From a virus: 64,000 nt of DNA. Within the stretch, counting starts at the first letter, position 1. Each line of letters opens with the position of its first letter. Of the stretch, positions 7,225 to 14,890 are shown piece by piece. The notes beneath the pieces are model-generated. The model was not told the DNA's origin, did not search any database, and worked only from the letters and a program-made list of their open reading frames with translations. The position numbers and the translations under genes were made by a program. The stretch covers positions 1 through 64,000 of the IMG/VR virus record IMGVR_UViG_3300025070_000019; one strand, given 5' to 3'.

Positions 7225-7907
7225 TTCTCTCTCCACCATATAGTAATATCCTATTTTATAAAAACACTACACCTATATTAGGTACATATACGAAGAATAG
7301 AAGACCAGGTAGACAAAGAGTATTTACAACTTTAAGAAAAGCTAAAGACGGCTGGTATAATAAAAGTGGTTTAAAAAACCCTGGCATTGAAAACTTGATC
7401 TATCGTAAAAATGCAATTTATAGCATTGCATTGCTTAAAAATAATGACTGGCATTTAATAAGAGATGTTTTAGTTGAAAAAAACATCTCATCTATTGAAT
7501 TCAATGTAAGTTGTCCTAATCATCAAGTGCAACTTTTAAATCCTAGTATTATTTGTCAAGCTAAGTATTGTTTTGAAAATGTAATAATAAAAATGCCTCA
7601 TCAAACTAATCTTAGATTTATAGAAGATTATATAGAAGAAGGTATTAATATTGTACATATATCAAATACAAAACCTACTGATAAAGGGGCTTTGTCAGGC
7701 AAACAATTAGTTTATAATAATTTAAAACTAATTGAAAAATTAAAAGAAAAATATCCTTACATAAGGGTCATAGGAGGTGGAGGTATCTATGATATAGATA
7801 CCCTAAAAAGCTATGAATCTGCAGGTGCTGATCATTTTTCTTTATCAACTGTATTACTTACTCCAATCAAAACTAAAAACCTTATAAAGGAATATTATAA
7901 TGAATAA
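7185..7907 (+). CDS. Dihydroorotate dehydrogenase-like FMN protein (PyrD family)
   Basis: Predicted FMN TIM-barrel enzyme of the dihydroorotate dehydrogenase family, the fourth step of pyrimidine synthesis. Visible motifs are FNVSCPN (with the class 1-type catalytic Cys), VIIKMP, a HISNTKPTDKGALSG segment (NT...GGLSG in the family), the FMN phosphate-binding IGGGGI and a following GADHFSLST strand. At 240 residues it is shorter than cellular PyrD (about 310-340), mainly at the N-terminus. I choose ATG 7185; an upstream ATG at 7155 is possible. It could act on another pyrimidine-like substrate. Confidence 0.75.
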   Translation: MRQIQKRSSFNKIILSPPYSNILFYKNTTPILGTYTKNRRPGRQRVFTTLRKAKDGWYNKSGLKNPGIENLIYRKNAIYSIALLKNNDWHLIRDVLVEKNISSIEFNVSCPNHQVQLLNPSIICQAKYCFENVIIKMPHQTNLRFIEDYIEEGINIVHISNTKPTDKGALSGKQLVYNNLKLIEKLKEKYPYIRVIGGGGIYDIDTLKSYESAGADHFSLSTVLLTPIKTKNLIKEYYNE

Positions 7908-7919
7908 ATTGCGTTTAGA

Positions 7920-7945
7920 CTTAGATAAGGCATAGCTTATTTATT
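7920..7945. terminator. Weak bidirectional hairpin between convergent genes
   Basis: ATAAG GCATAG CTTAT with AT-rich flanks lies between the rightward DHOD-like gene and a leftward gene. The stem is short, so this is only a candidate terminator. Confidence 0.3.
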
Positions 7946-8138
7946 TAAATATTAATTTTGTTGGCAAAATTTCTATATGTTTATAACATGGACATATATC
8001 TGCATCTAGACCACATAAATTACATTTATTGTCATTAAAAACAACTTTAGTGAAATCTCTTGTTTCTTGAATGAAACAAGAGTCAGGTATAATGTAATAT
8101 TGATTTGAAACACCTTTATCTATTTTATTGTTAAACAT
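7941..8138 (-). CDS. Small Cys-rich protein, 65 aa
   Basis: Leftward gene. I choose the ATG at 8138 because an AGGA ribosome site stands about 8 bases before it on the minus strand; the longer frame to 8195 would run into the divergent gene. CNLCG, then CPCYKH in the C-terminal part suggest a small metal-binding site. No family is recognised. Confidence 0.5.
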   Translation of the reverse strand: MFNNKIDKGVSNQYYIIPDSCFIQETRDFTKVVFNDNKCNLCGLDADICPCYKHIEILPTKLIFK

Positions 8139-8159
8139 AATGTTTTCCTGGTGAATGTA

Positions 8160-8624
8160 ATGAGAAAAGATCAAACTAATAAACAATCTATACAAGATAC
8201 TAAAGCAAAACGTGGTTGGTGGTTCTCTGTCATTTTTTTGCTAATAGTAGTAGGATTAATACTCTTTCTTACTTATGTAAAAATAGTAGATGAAAACAGA
8301 GATGTACTTGTAGGCATTTTAGGCATGATCACTGGATCTATTTCAAGTATGATGGCTATAGCTTCAGGTAGAGATCCTAGTGAGGTAGAAGAACTTAAGG
8401 ATAAACTTTCTGCTTCTGATGCAGATCGTGCTGCTTTAATTGCTAGATTACGTGACGCACAGATACAGTTGCAACTTAAAAACGAACAAGTTTTTGAGTT
8501 GCAAAATGCAGTAATCAACAAGCTTTCTGTTTTTCAAGGTCAACAACCTATAAAAACTTTAAATGAAAATCAAGTTGTTTTACATCCAGATGTAGCTACT
8601 TGGTTACCTGAAGAAAAAAAGTAA
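8160..8624 (+). CDS. Two-pass membrane protein with coiled coil, upstream of the cyclase
   Basis: I choose ATG 8160; a GTG at 8151 in frame is possible. The protein has a basic N-terminus, transmembrane helices near residues 20-41 and 49-70, then a long coiled coil (about 75-125) and a short tail. Two short transmembrane helices plus coiled coil also occur in some holins. Only two bases separate it from the nucleotide cyclase gene, which itself has C-terminal membrane segments, so the two products may form one membrane complex. Confidence 0.65.
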   Translation: MRKDQTNKQSIQDTKAKRGWWFSVIFLLIVVGLILFLTYVKIVDENRDVLVGILGMITGSISSMMAIASGRDPSEVEELKDKLSASDADRAALIARLRDAQIQLQLKNEQVFELQNAVINKLSVFQGQQPIKTLNENQVVLHPDVATWLPEEKK

Positions 8625-8626
8625 TA

Positions 8627-9466
8627 ATGTCTACTGTAGCTCAAATGACTATGCGAGAAAAACATCTTGCTATAGTTTTATTAGACTTGATAGGCAGTAC
8701 TGCTTTTGTTCAAAAAGTAGGTGCATTAAAAGCAGCTCAATGGTTACAATATCATGATAGATTAACTCGCAATCTTATTTACAGATTTAACGGTCGTGAA
8801 ATAGATCGTTCAGATGGTTTTATGCTTTCGTTTGATTCCGTAATAGATGCTGTTAATTTTGGACTTCATTATCAATCTCAAATACCTGCTAAAATTAAAC
8901 TTAATACTAGAATAGGTATACATTGGGGTAAAATTATTGAAGTACAACAAGATGATATATTTATTGATGCTGGTGCCAAACGAGTAGAACTCGAAGGTAT
9001 AGCTAAAAATATAGCTGCTAGAACAATGTCTTTATGTCAAGCAGGACAAGTCTTGCTTACGAAGGAAGCAATTAGTATAGTACGCAGAAGAACTAATATG
9101 TTTACACCTAAAGGAACGAGATATGCTTGTTTGGGTCTTTACAAGTTTAAAGGAGTAAAAGAGCCACAAGAAATATATGGAGTGGCAGTAGATATAAATT
9201 ATCTACAACCACCTCCTGGTTCCGAAAAGGTCAAACGTATTGGTGGTGCAAAAAAAATAAAAAGTAGAGCTAGAGATAGAAAACTTAAAGAATGGTTATC
9301 TTGGTTATACTATCGATTATTCTTAATATCTTTTGTATATATGAGTTATTGGTTTTTACCTTTTATTTTTAGTCCAACTGGTAGACAAATGTTTAATAAA
9401 CATTTGTTTATTATTTATTTTATTTACGATTTAATTAAAGGAGCATTTAAACATGTGTTTTTATGA
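8627..9466 (+). CDS. Class III nucleotide cyclase with C-terminal membrane region
   Basis: The N-terminal 180 residues form a class III adenylate/guanylate cyclase homology domain. Metal-binding Asp20 is in LLDLIGST, and the second metal Asp63 is in GREIDRSDGF. A GIHWG strand follows, and transition-state residues Asn128 and Arg132 lie in KNIAART. The usual substrate-specifying Lys of adenylate cyclases is not obvious before Asp63, so ATP, GTP or a pyrimidine nucleotide are all possible. Residues about 223-280 contain two hydrophobic segments. Class III enzymes work as dimers with the active site at the interface. A cyclase is rare in phages. Pycsar PycC cyclases share this fold, but no effector gene lies beside it. 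Confidence 0.85.
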   Translation: MSTVAQMTMREKHLAIVLLDLIGSTAFVQKVGALKAAQWLQYHDRLTRNLIYRFNGREIDRSDGFMLSFDSVIDAVNFGLHYQSQIPAKIKLNTRIGIHWGKIIEVQQDDIFIDAGAKRVELEGIAKNIAARTMSLCQAGQVLLTKEAISIVRRRTNMFTPKGTRYACLGLYKFKGVKEPQEIYGVAVDINYLQPPPGSEKVKRIGGAKKIKSRARDRKLKEWLSWLYYRLFLISFVYMSYWFLPFIFSPTGRQMFNKHLFIIYFIYDLIKGAFKHVFL

Positions 9467-9512
9467 TTACTTACAATTTATCTGTTATTGTGTTGAGGTT
9501 GCTATTGTCTAA
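9453..9512 (+). CDS. Possible 19-aa peptide
   Basis: Short frame with a strong ribosome site (AAAGGAG, 9 bases before the ATG), starting within the end of the cyclase gene. Its stop overlaps the AlkB-like start (TAATG). It may be a leader for translational coupling, or a small hydrophobic peptide. Confidence 0.4.
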   Translation: MCFYDYLQFICYCVEVAIV

Positions 9513-10132
9513 TGCATTATCAACATATACCAAAATTTTTGTACGAAAATGAAGCAAATAGATTAGAAAAATATTTAGAAGAAGAAATACCTTGGCAAGT
9601 AGTGCGTTATTACAAACCTGAAAGAGGTTATGTAGTAACGCCAAGAGAAACTTGGGTTGCAGGTTTCCATCAAAATGAACTTTACCCTTTATACAACAAT
9701 GATTATGACCCTAACCCAATACCTAAATTTCTTGTACCATTAAAAGAATTAGTAGAAGAAGAATTAAATACTACTTTTAATTTTATGTTATTTGCTAAGT
9801 ATCGCAATGAAAAAGACAGTATAACTTTTCATTCTGATGATGAAAAGTTTCTAGGTCTTAATCCTACTATTGCAAGTATTACAGTTGGATTCACTAGAGA
9901 TTTCTTACTTAAAGAAAAATCTACAGGGAATACACAATCATTTAATTTAAATCACGGTGATTTATTTGTAATGCAAAATAACTGTCAAGCTGATTATTTA
10001 CATGCAATAAAAAAACAAACAAAACGTTGCTATCCTCGCTATTCTATTACATTTAGGAAAGCATTAAATGAAGCAGGTAGTAAGAATTATTATAAATATA
10101 ATACTATGCCTCTAAGTAAATTGATTTTCTAA
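9512..10132 (+). CDS. AlkB-like 2-oxoglutarate/Fe(II) dioxygenase
   Basis: Predicted oxidative DNA/RNA dealkylation enzyme. The iron-binding triad is visible as FHSDDE (HxD) and the distal YLHAI His. The 2-oxoglutarate-binding Arg pattern is RYSITFR near the C-terminus. Strand segments IASITVGFTRDF and the HGDLFVM motif before the distal His fit the AlkB jelly roll. Length (206 aa) is normal. Phage AlkB proteins can protect the genome from methylation damage; a role in base modification is an alternative. Confidence 0.85.
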   Translation: MHYQHIPKFLYENEANRLEKYLEEEIPWQVVRYYKPERGYVVTPRETWVAGFHQNELYPLYNNDYDPNPIPKFLVPLKELVEEELNTTFNFMLFAKYRNEKDSITFHSDDEKFLGLNPTIASITVGFTRDFLLKEKSTGNTQSFNLNHGDLFVMQNNCQADYLHAIKKQTKRCYPRYSITFRKALNEAGSKNYYKYNTMPLSKLIF

Positions 10133-10174
10133 TATAAAATAGTCTATAAGCATTGCAAAACTAAGGAGTTTATT

Positions 10175-10261
10175 ATGCTTGTAGAAGAATGTTTATTTAC
10201 AGTTGCTTTAAGTAATTATATATTTTTAATGTATATTTGGATTAAAACATGGAAATCTTAA
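10175..10261 (+). CDS. Possible 28-aa membrane peptide
   Basis: Short frame with a near-ideal AAGGAG site 7-8 bases upstream. The product is mostly one hydrophobic helix. It overlaps the start of the next membrane protein gene by 13 bases. Confidence 0.45.
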   Translation: MLVEECLFTVALSNYIFLMYIWIKTWKS

Positions 10262-10491
10262 TAGTAGTTCTTTACTTTACATTATCTATTGTAAATTTAG
10301 GTTATAGTTTATATTACCTTACAATCCCTTATATTCAAGATTTTGATTTTATAGATAAAACATTTACTATTTTATTTATGGTAATTTTCTCTTTTATATT
10401 TGGACCATTCATAGTATTTAACTGGTCTGATGAAGAATGGATTAAAGATATTACTGAAAAATTTGAAAATGCTTATTATGGAGATGAATAA
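10249..10491 (+). CDS. Small two-pass membrane protein, 80 aa
   Basis: Hydrophobic segments near residues 3-26 and 37-57 are followed by an acidic tail. No family is recognised. The ATG lies within the upstream peptide frame, and the stop overlaps the next start. Its position just upstream of a transglycosylase would suit a lysis or holin-type role, but that is only context. Confidence 0.55.
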   Translation: MEILIVVLYFTLSIVNLGYSLYYLTIPYIQDFDFIDKTFTILFMVIFSFIFGPFIVFNWSDEEWIKDITEKFENAYYGDE

Positions 10492-10709
10492 TGAGTGGCT
10501 GTTACACTAGTAATGATTGCAAAAAACAAACTAAAAAGTTCTTAATTAAATTAAATGATTTATTAAGAAAATATAATATGAGACTAGTAGAAGATAATAT
10601 TATTACTTCTACTGAATATGGTTATGTAGGTCGCATTGAAGACGACCTTACAAATTTAACTTTAATAGATGATTATCAAAATGTAATAATGGAGACTGAA
10701 GATGATTAA
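10491..10709 (+). CDS. Hypothetical protein, 72 aa
   Basis: Small soluble protein with two Cys near its N-terminus and an acidic C-terminus. No family is recognised. It overlaps the transglycosylase gene by 8 bases. Confidence 0.55.
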   Translation: MSGCYTSNDCKKQTKKFLIKLNDLLRKYNMRLVEDNIITSTEYGYVGRIEDDLTNLTLIDDYQNVIMETEDD

Positions 10710-11334
10710 ATTTTTAATACTTGCTTCTCTTAACTTTAACTGTTTTCTAGATGCTATGTCGAATGCTTCAAGAAGTGAATTATATTCAGTAAAAGGTAAA
10801 AAAGAGATACTTGTTAAGTATTATAAACCTGCTAAGAAAAAACATTTAAAGTTTTTTCTTAAAACTATTCTTAAAAATGATAAAAAAATAGATGAGAGAA
10901 TATTAGCTTTGTCTTGGATGGAATCAAGAATGAGACCATTCGTACGCAGAGGTGATGGAGGAAAAGCTTGTGGAGCTTTTCAAATTCATGCTAGGCATTC
11001 ATACCCTATGTTTCGCAGAAAAAAAGGTTATGTAAATTGGGAGCCTAAAGCTCCTAGAAATGCTCACTATATAAATGGTGAATGCAGAAAATTAGAAAAA
11101 CTTTCATACAGTATATCTACTTTAAAAAAATATTTAAATATTTTTGATAAAAGAAATAAACATGCATGTCATCATAATAGTGGTGTGTATGGTAAATGTA
11201 ATACTTGGTATAAAAAAAGGGTTGACTACTGGTTAACTTATTTTAAACTATCAAAACTAATCTGTAACGGAGAAAATTATGAAGATACATGGAAAATTGT
11301 CTTTAACAGTTTCGGACTGGAGACTCATTTATAG
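10702..11334 (+). CDS. Lytic transglycosylase-like (SLT fold) protein
   Basis: Predicted peptidoglycan lytic transglycosylase. The catalytic Glu lies in ALSWMESRMRPF. The CGAFQIHARHSYP segment matches the GxxQI box of the SLT/lysozyme-like fold, and a C-terminal HNSGVYG segment follows (N-SG motif). A short hydrophobic N-terminus may act as a signal peptide or anchor. Four extra Cys residues suggest disulfides and an extracytoplasmic location. It may work with the leftward amidase in lysis, or in DNA entry as a virion enzyme. Confidence 0.75.
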   Translation: MIKFLILASLNFNCFLDAMSNASRSELYSVKGKKEILVKYYKPAKKKHLKFFLKTILKNDKKIDERILALSWMESRMRPFVRRGDGGKACGAFQIHARHSYPMFRRKKGYVNWEPKAPRNAHYINGECRKLEKLSYSISTLKKYLNIFDKRNKHACHHNSGVYGKCNTWYKKRVDYWLTYFKLSKLICNGENYEDTWKIVFNSFGLETHL

Positions 11335-11971
11335 TAGTATTATTAACTATTTAAATTTACGTATTCGTAAAGCAAATAAATATGCTAATGAAATCTATTT
11401 AAGTCATTCAAAAAAAAGTATTCAAGAAACAAGAGCAGAAATTGAACGTCTTTACAAAGAAACTTGTATTACTTCTGAAGAAAAACATTTAATTGAAAGC
11501 TCTTTGTTTGTAGGATCTTCTAGTAAAATTTATAAACCCAAACAAAAAAACTTTGAATTACTTAGTAATAGAACTGAGTATGTTAATTTTGGTTCTATTA
11601 TTGTCTTTTTTGAAAAAAGCACTAATTCTATTCGTATAGAAACAAGCCAATTTGATAACTTTGATGATTATGTCAGAGATGAACCTTTTATACAAGAGTT
11701 CATTACAATGGTTAATACGATTGATTGGCCTGAAAGAACTGGTCCTAGTATTACTATTAGAGGATGCACTCTCATTAAACTCTCTGATAATAAGTCTACA
11801 GTTTTCTATAAAGTAGGTTCTAATCCACCTAAACTTTTTTCAGACAATGACGAAACAACTGAAGAACCTCAAATTCTTCAGTCTAATGTATTCAAGGATA
11901 TCAGTTTAGTAAGTACTGAAGATGATTCTGAACAATTAGTTGCAGAAGATAAAGTTGATTACGACTTATGA
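11279..11971 (+). CDS. Hypothetical protein, 230 aa
   Basis: The start at 11279 is supported by a GGAG site just upstream, although it overlaps the end of the transglycosylase gene by 56 bases in another frame. The protein has a helical N-terminal half and a beta-rich, acidic C-terminal half. No family is recognised. Confidence 0.6.
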   Translation: MKIHGKLSLTVSDWRLIYSSIINYLNLRIRKANKYANEIYLSHSKKSIQETRAEIERLYKETCITSEEKHLIESSLFVGSSSKIYKPKQKNFELLSNRTEYVNFGSIIVFFEKSTNSIRIETSQFDNFDDYVRDEPFIQEFITMVNTIDWPERTGPSITIRGCTLIKLSDNKSTVFYKVGSNPPKLFSDNDETTEEPQILQSNVFKDISLVSTEDDSEQLVAEDKVDYDL

Positions 11972-12225
11972 AATATTTATTTTTTATTCTATTATTTATG
12001 TTTTTAAATATAGATGAAAAGAAAATAAATTATAAATGTGAAATAGATACTAGTTTATATTTTTTTAATAATGTTTCTAAGAAATATATGTATTTAGACA
12101 AATATAAATATAAAGTAGAAAAAATAGGAATTTTTAATTGTAAAAAAAGAAATTGTAAATTAAAAAAAGTTATAAATGAAAAAGAATTTCTTTCTAATAA
12201 AGACTTTTTTAAAAACTGTGGATAA
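11968..12225 (+). CDS. Small secreted or anchored protein, 85 aa
   Basis: An N-terminal Lys then a hydrophobic run (about residues 3-14) suggests a signal or anchor. The remainder is Lys-rich with five Cys. No family is recognised. It overlaps its upstream neighbour by 4 bases. Confidence 0.5.
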   Translation: MKYLFFILLFMFLNIDEKKINYKCEIDTSLYFFNNVSKKYMYLDKYKYKVEKIGIFNCKKRNCKLKKVINEKEFLSNKDFFKNCG

Positions 12226-12228
12226 AAA

Positions 12229-12942
12229 ATGATTATAAATTTATATGAAAACTCAGAATCACAAGGTTATGTAGAATTAATATCTCATATGGGCAAAGAC
12301 ATTGTTACGCCTGCTGGTGCTGCAAGAGCTTCTTTTGCTAAAGAAGTAACTGAAATTACTGAACGAGATATAAAACTTGTTAACTATTGTGCAAGAGAAA
12401 AACATTCATCTATATTTGAACATAATACTGTTACTTTTAAATTTAAAGTGCCTCTCTTTGTTGCACGTCAACATATGAGACATAGAACTTGGTCTTATAA
12501 TGAAGTTAGTCGCAGATACACTTCTATTGACATAAATTTCTATGAACCTAATTCTTTTCGTACTCAACATAAGAGTAACAGACAAGCTTCTAATGGAGAT
12601 GAAATAAACCCTATAGTCTCTCTTGTAAAGGGATCTACAGTATCATGGGATACAAAGGCATCAACAGCTATAGGAAATCACGTTAAAGACTCATTAAAGC
12701 TTTATAATCAATTATTAGACTCAGGTGTATGTAGAGAACAAGCTAGAATGATTTTACCCCAAAATATATATACAACATATTGGGGTACAGTTAATCTTAA
12801 TAATTTAGTTAAGTTCATACATTTAAGAGATCATGAAGGAGCACAACAAGAAATACAAGTTGTTGCTCAAGCATGTAAAGTTATTGTATATAACTTATGG
12901 CCTGAAACGGCTAAAGCATTATTTGAGGTGAATCATGGCTAA
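12229..12942 (+). CDS. thyX: Flavin-dependent thymidylate synthase (ThyX)
   Basis: Converts dUMP to dTMP using FAD, methylenetetrahydrofolate and NADPH. The ThyX motif RHRTWSYNEVSRRY (near residues 84-97) is complete, and FARQHMRHR before it and the C-terminal helix with LVKFIHLRDHEGAQQEIQ match the family. Length of 237 aa is typical. With the dCMP deaminase at 30593-31015 it gives a dCMP to dUMP to dTMP route, fitting a genome this rich in T. The stop overlaps the SSB start. Confidence 0.95.
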   Translation: MIINLYENSESQGYVELISHMGKDIVTPAGAARASFAKEVTEITERDIKLVNYCAREKHSSIFEHNTVTFKFKVPLFVARQHMRHRTWSYNEVSRRYTSIDINFYEPNSFRTQHKSNRQASNGDEINPIVSLVKGSTVSWDTKASTAIGNHVKDSLKLYNQLLDSGVCREQARMILPQNIYTTYWGTVNLNNLVKFIHLRDHEGAQQEIQVVAQACKVIVYNLWPETAKALFEVNHG

Positions 12943-13258
12943 TATGAATCTTTACATTGGTGAAGGTATTTTGTGTACTGATCCTAAAATCAGGTACACA
13001 AAAGATGATACTAAGGCTGTATGCAATTTTATTTTACTTGTAGAAAACAGCTATAAATCTAAAAAAAATAATGATATTCAATTTAAAAAAAGACAAGCTT
13101 ATATTCCAGTAGTTGCTTGGGATAATAAAGCAAAACTTATAGAAAAAGAATATCAAAAAGGTGACAAGATTAGAGTCATGGGTCGTATTACAACAGAAGT
13201 AAATTCTTTTGAAGTTGTTCTTGATGATATTTGCTTAATTAAAGGTTACTTAGCATAA
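12935..13258 (+). CDS. ssb: Single-stranded DNA-binding protein (OB fold)
   Basis: Predicted SSB of 107 residues. It opens with a beta strand typical of SSB (LYIGEGILCTDPKIRYTKD), has an aromatic-basic middle (IPVVAWDNKAKLIEKEYQKGDKIRVMGRI) and ends after the OB fold without the usual acidic C-terminal tail. It could be a divergent replication SSB or an accessory OB protein. It overlaps thyX by 8 bases. Confidence 0.75.
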   Translation: MANMNLYIGEGILCTDPKIRYTKDDTKAVCNFILLVENSYKSKKNNDIQFKKRQAYIPVVAWDNKAKLIEKEYQKGDKIRVMGRITTEVNSFEVVLDDICLIKGYLA

Positions 13259-13264
13259 ACTCGT

Positions 13265-13285
13265 CGTCCCTTTGGGACTCCTCGA
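13265..13285. terminator. Small hairpin between convergent genes
   Basis: GTCCC TTT GGGAC forms a 5-bp GC-rich stem between the rightward SSB gene and the leftward amidase gene. It has no long T tract, so its termination strength is doubtful. Confidence 0.4.
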
Positions 13286-13294
13286 ACTAAGTCT

Positions 13295-14200
13295 TTAGCA
13301 TAGTTCATCTAATCTTGCAGATGCTTTAGATAACATATCTTGCATATCTAAAGATGCACAATCAATCTTATTACGTGTTAAATTATAATGATTGATAAAC
13401 CCGTTGAATTGCCCCTTATCACATTTTTCACAGTAACCTTGAACATCACAAACATCCATATTGATACCTGTTGCATTAGAAATAGCAGCCCATAAAGCTG
13501 CTAAAGCTTCTAATTGTACAGGATAAAAGTCTAGATGTTCACCTAATGAACGACCATTTACATATGACTCTACTATAGGACGTTCTCCAAAACCTTTTTT
13601 AACATACCAATTCTGGTATTTAGTATAAAAAGCATTACTTATTTCAACACCAATAGAATTCATGTTCCAAAACTTAGATCCTGCTTGCCAAGCAATTTGT
13701 TGAATGTCTAACATCTGATAAATGGTACCGTCATTATCTATGAGAAAGTGCATTGACAAGCCTCTCTTTTTAATAATACGAGCACAAGCTTCAGATGATA
13801 GAGTTGCATCCCAATGATTAACAAATTGAATTGGTTCACGTTTGGGTTTATGCATAAATTCTGTGTATGTACCAGGTTCACAAACTAAAGCACCTCTTTG
13901 CCCAGGAATAATTACTTTATCCCATTTAATAGGAAATAGTTCGCCTTTATACAAGATACCTTTTTCCCCTCGTCTCTTATACCTTTTAGAAGGAGTAAAG
14001 TTTTCGTCTGCTAACAACTGCGTTTCAAGTCGTCGCAATGTTGAGGGACCACAAAGTCCATCAACTTGCATTCCATTATCTCTTTGAAAATCCATAATTG
14101 CATGGATTAAACTTTCATCAAATGTATCACAATCAAACCATTCTGGTGTCCATTTGTTTTTTTTAGAAGATTGAATGTTGTATTCTATTTTCTTAATCAT
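13295..14200 (-). CDS. N-acetylmuramoyl-L-alanine amidase endolysin
   Basis: Leftward endolysin of 301 aa. Residues about 20-60 form a peptidoglycan-binding domain (FQRDNGMQVDGLCGPSTLRRL). Residues about 120-260 form an Amidase_2 (PGRP-like) zinc amidase: NHWDAT gives the first His, NHYN and KIDC near 268-280 give the second His and the Cys ligand, and HFLIDNDGTIYQ with AWQAG are typical. It cuts the amide between muramic acid and L-Ala. No signal peptide is seen, so release needs a holin. It is isolated on the minus strand among rightward genes. Confidence 0.92.
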   Translation of the reverse strand: MIKKIEYNIQSSKKNKWTPEWFDCDTFDESLIHAIMDFQRDNGMQVDGLCGPSTLRRLETQLLADENFTPSKRYKRRGEKGILYKGELFPIKWDKVIIPGQRGALVCEPGTYTEFMHKPKREPIQFVNHWDATLSSEACARIIKKRGLSMHFLIDNDGTIYQMLDIQQIAWQAGSKFWNMNSIGVEISNAFYTKYQNWYVKKGFGERPIVESYVNGRSLGEHLDFYPVQLEALAALWAAISNATGINMDVCDVQGYCEKCDKGQFNGFINHYNLTRNKIDCASLDMQDMLSKASARLDELC

Positions 14201-14261
14201 AATGTTATCCTTGAAAAAAAAGAAAAATGTTTTTGTTTTTTATAACTTGAAAGGAGTAATA

Positions 14262-14345
14262 ATGTTAATTACAGTAACTAACATTGTGATAACAATTCGT
14301 TTAATTTTCAATCTTTTTAAACAACTGGCTACTATATGGATATAA
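14262..14345 (+). CDS. Possible 27-aa membrane peptide
   Basis: Short frame with a strong GAAAGGAG site. The product is almost wholly hydrophobic and overlaps the next start. It could be a small membrane peptide or a coupling leader. Confidence 0.45.
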   Translation: MLITVTNIVITIRLIFNLFKQLATIWI

Positions 14346-14593
14346 TCTGGTTAAAATTTCCTACTGGTTTTTACTACCTACTAACAATACTTGGTTGTTA
14401 TACATTGTTTTATGTTCTAAACTTCTTTTTCTTAAATGTTCAAAGTTATATGAAATACAAAAGGTTTCATAGGTCTTTGACTGAAGAGAAACTTTACTTT
14501 TTAATTGAAGAAAATAAAAAGTTAAAAGAAAAAATAGATGATTTAGAAGATGAAATTGATGAATTAACTAAACAAATAATTAATAAACTGTAA
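14336..14593 (+). CDS. Membrane-anchored coiled-coil protein, 85 aa
   Basis: A transmembrane helix near residues 10-34 is followed by a basic stretch and a long Lys/Glu heptad coiled coil (about 45-83). No family is recognised. It begins the operon that runs into the ubiquitin-like cassette. A topology match to i-spanin or membrane anchors is possible. Confidence 0.6.
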   Translation: MDIIWLKFPTGFYYLLTILGCYTLFYVLNFFFLNVQSYMKYKRFHRSLTEEKLYFLIEENKKLKEKIDDLEDEIDELTKQIINKL

Positions 14594-14604
14594 AGGAGGC
14601 TTAT

Positions 14605-14886
14605 ATGCCAACTTATAATTCTCAATCTTTTATAACTGTTGTTGTCGTTCAAGACAACTTACAAGCATCAGATGCAGAACAAGCTCACAATATCTCTAAT
14701 GATAGACTTGAAGAAGTTTACAATAAAGTAAATGAAGTCTTAAATGAAGAAAATGAATATATATCAAATTGTTATGTTAATGATGTTGATGAATTAGAAC
14801 AAACTTATACATCTTTAAGAAGCTTACAAAAAACTCAAACGTCACAAAATAGTTATACATCATTAACAGAACATTACAATAAGTGA
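14605..14886 (+). CDS. Hypothetical protein, 93 aa
   Basis: Soluble protein with a strand-rich N-terminus, helical middle and Ser/Thr/Gln-rich tail. A GGAGG ribosome site precedes the ATG. No family is recognised. It is in the same operon as the downstream Ubl-conjugation genes. Confidence 0.6.
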   Translation: MPTYNSQSFITVVVVQDNLQASDAEQAHNISNDRLEEVYNKVNEVLNEENEYISNCYVNDVDELEQTYTSLRSLQKTQTSQNSYTSLTEHYNK

Positions 14887-14890
14887 AACG

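Noticed and set aside
8273-8521. Leftward 82-codon frame
   Set aside because: It is opposite the coiled-coil membrane gene upstream of the cyclase and has no start signal.
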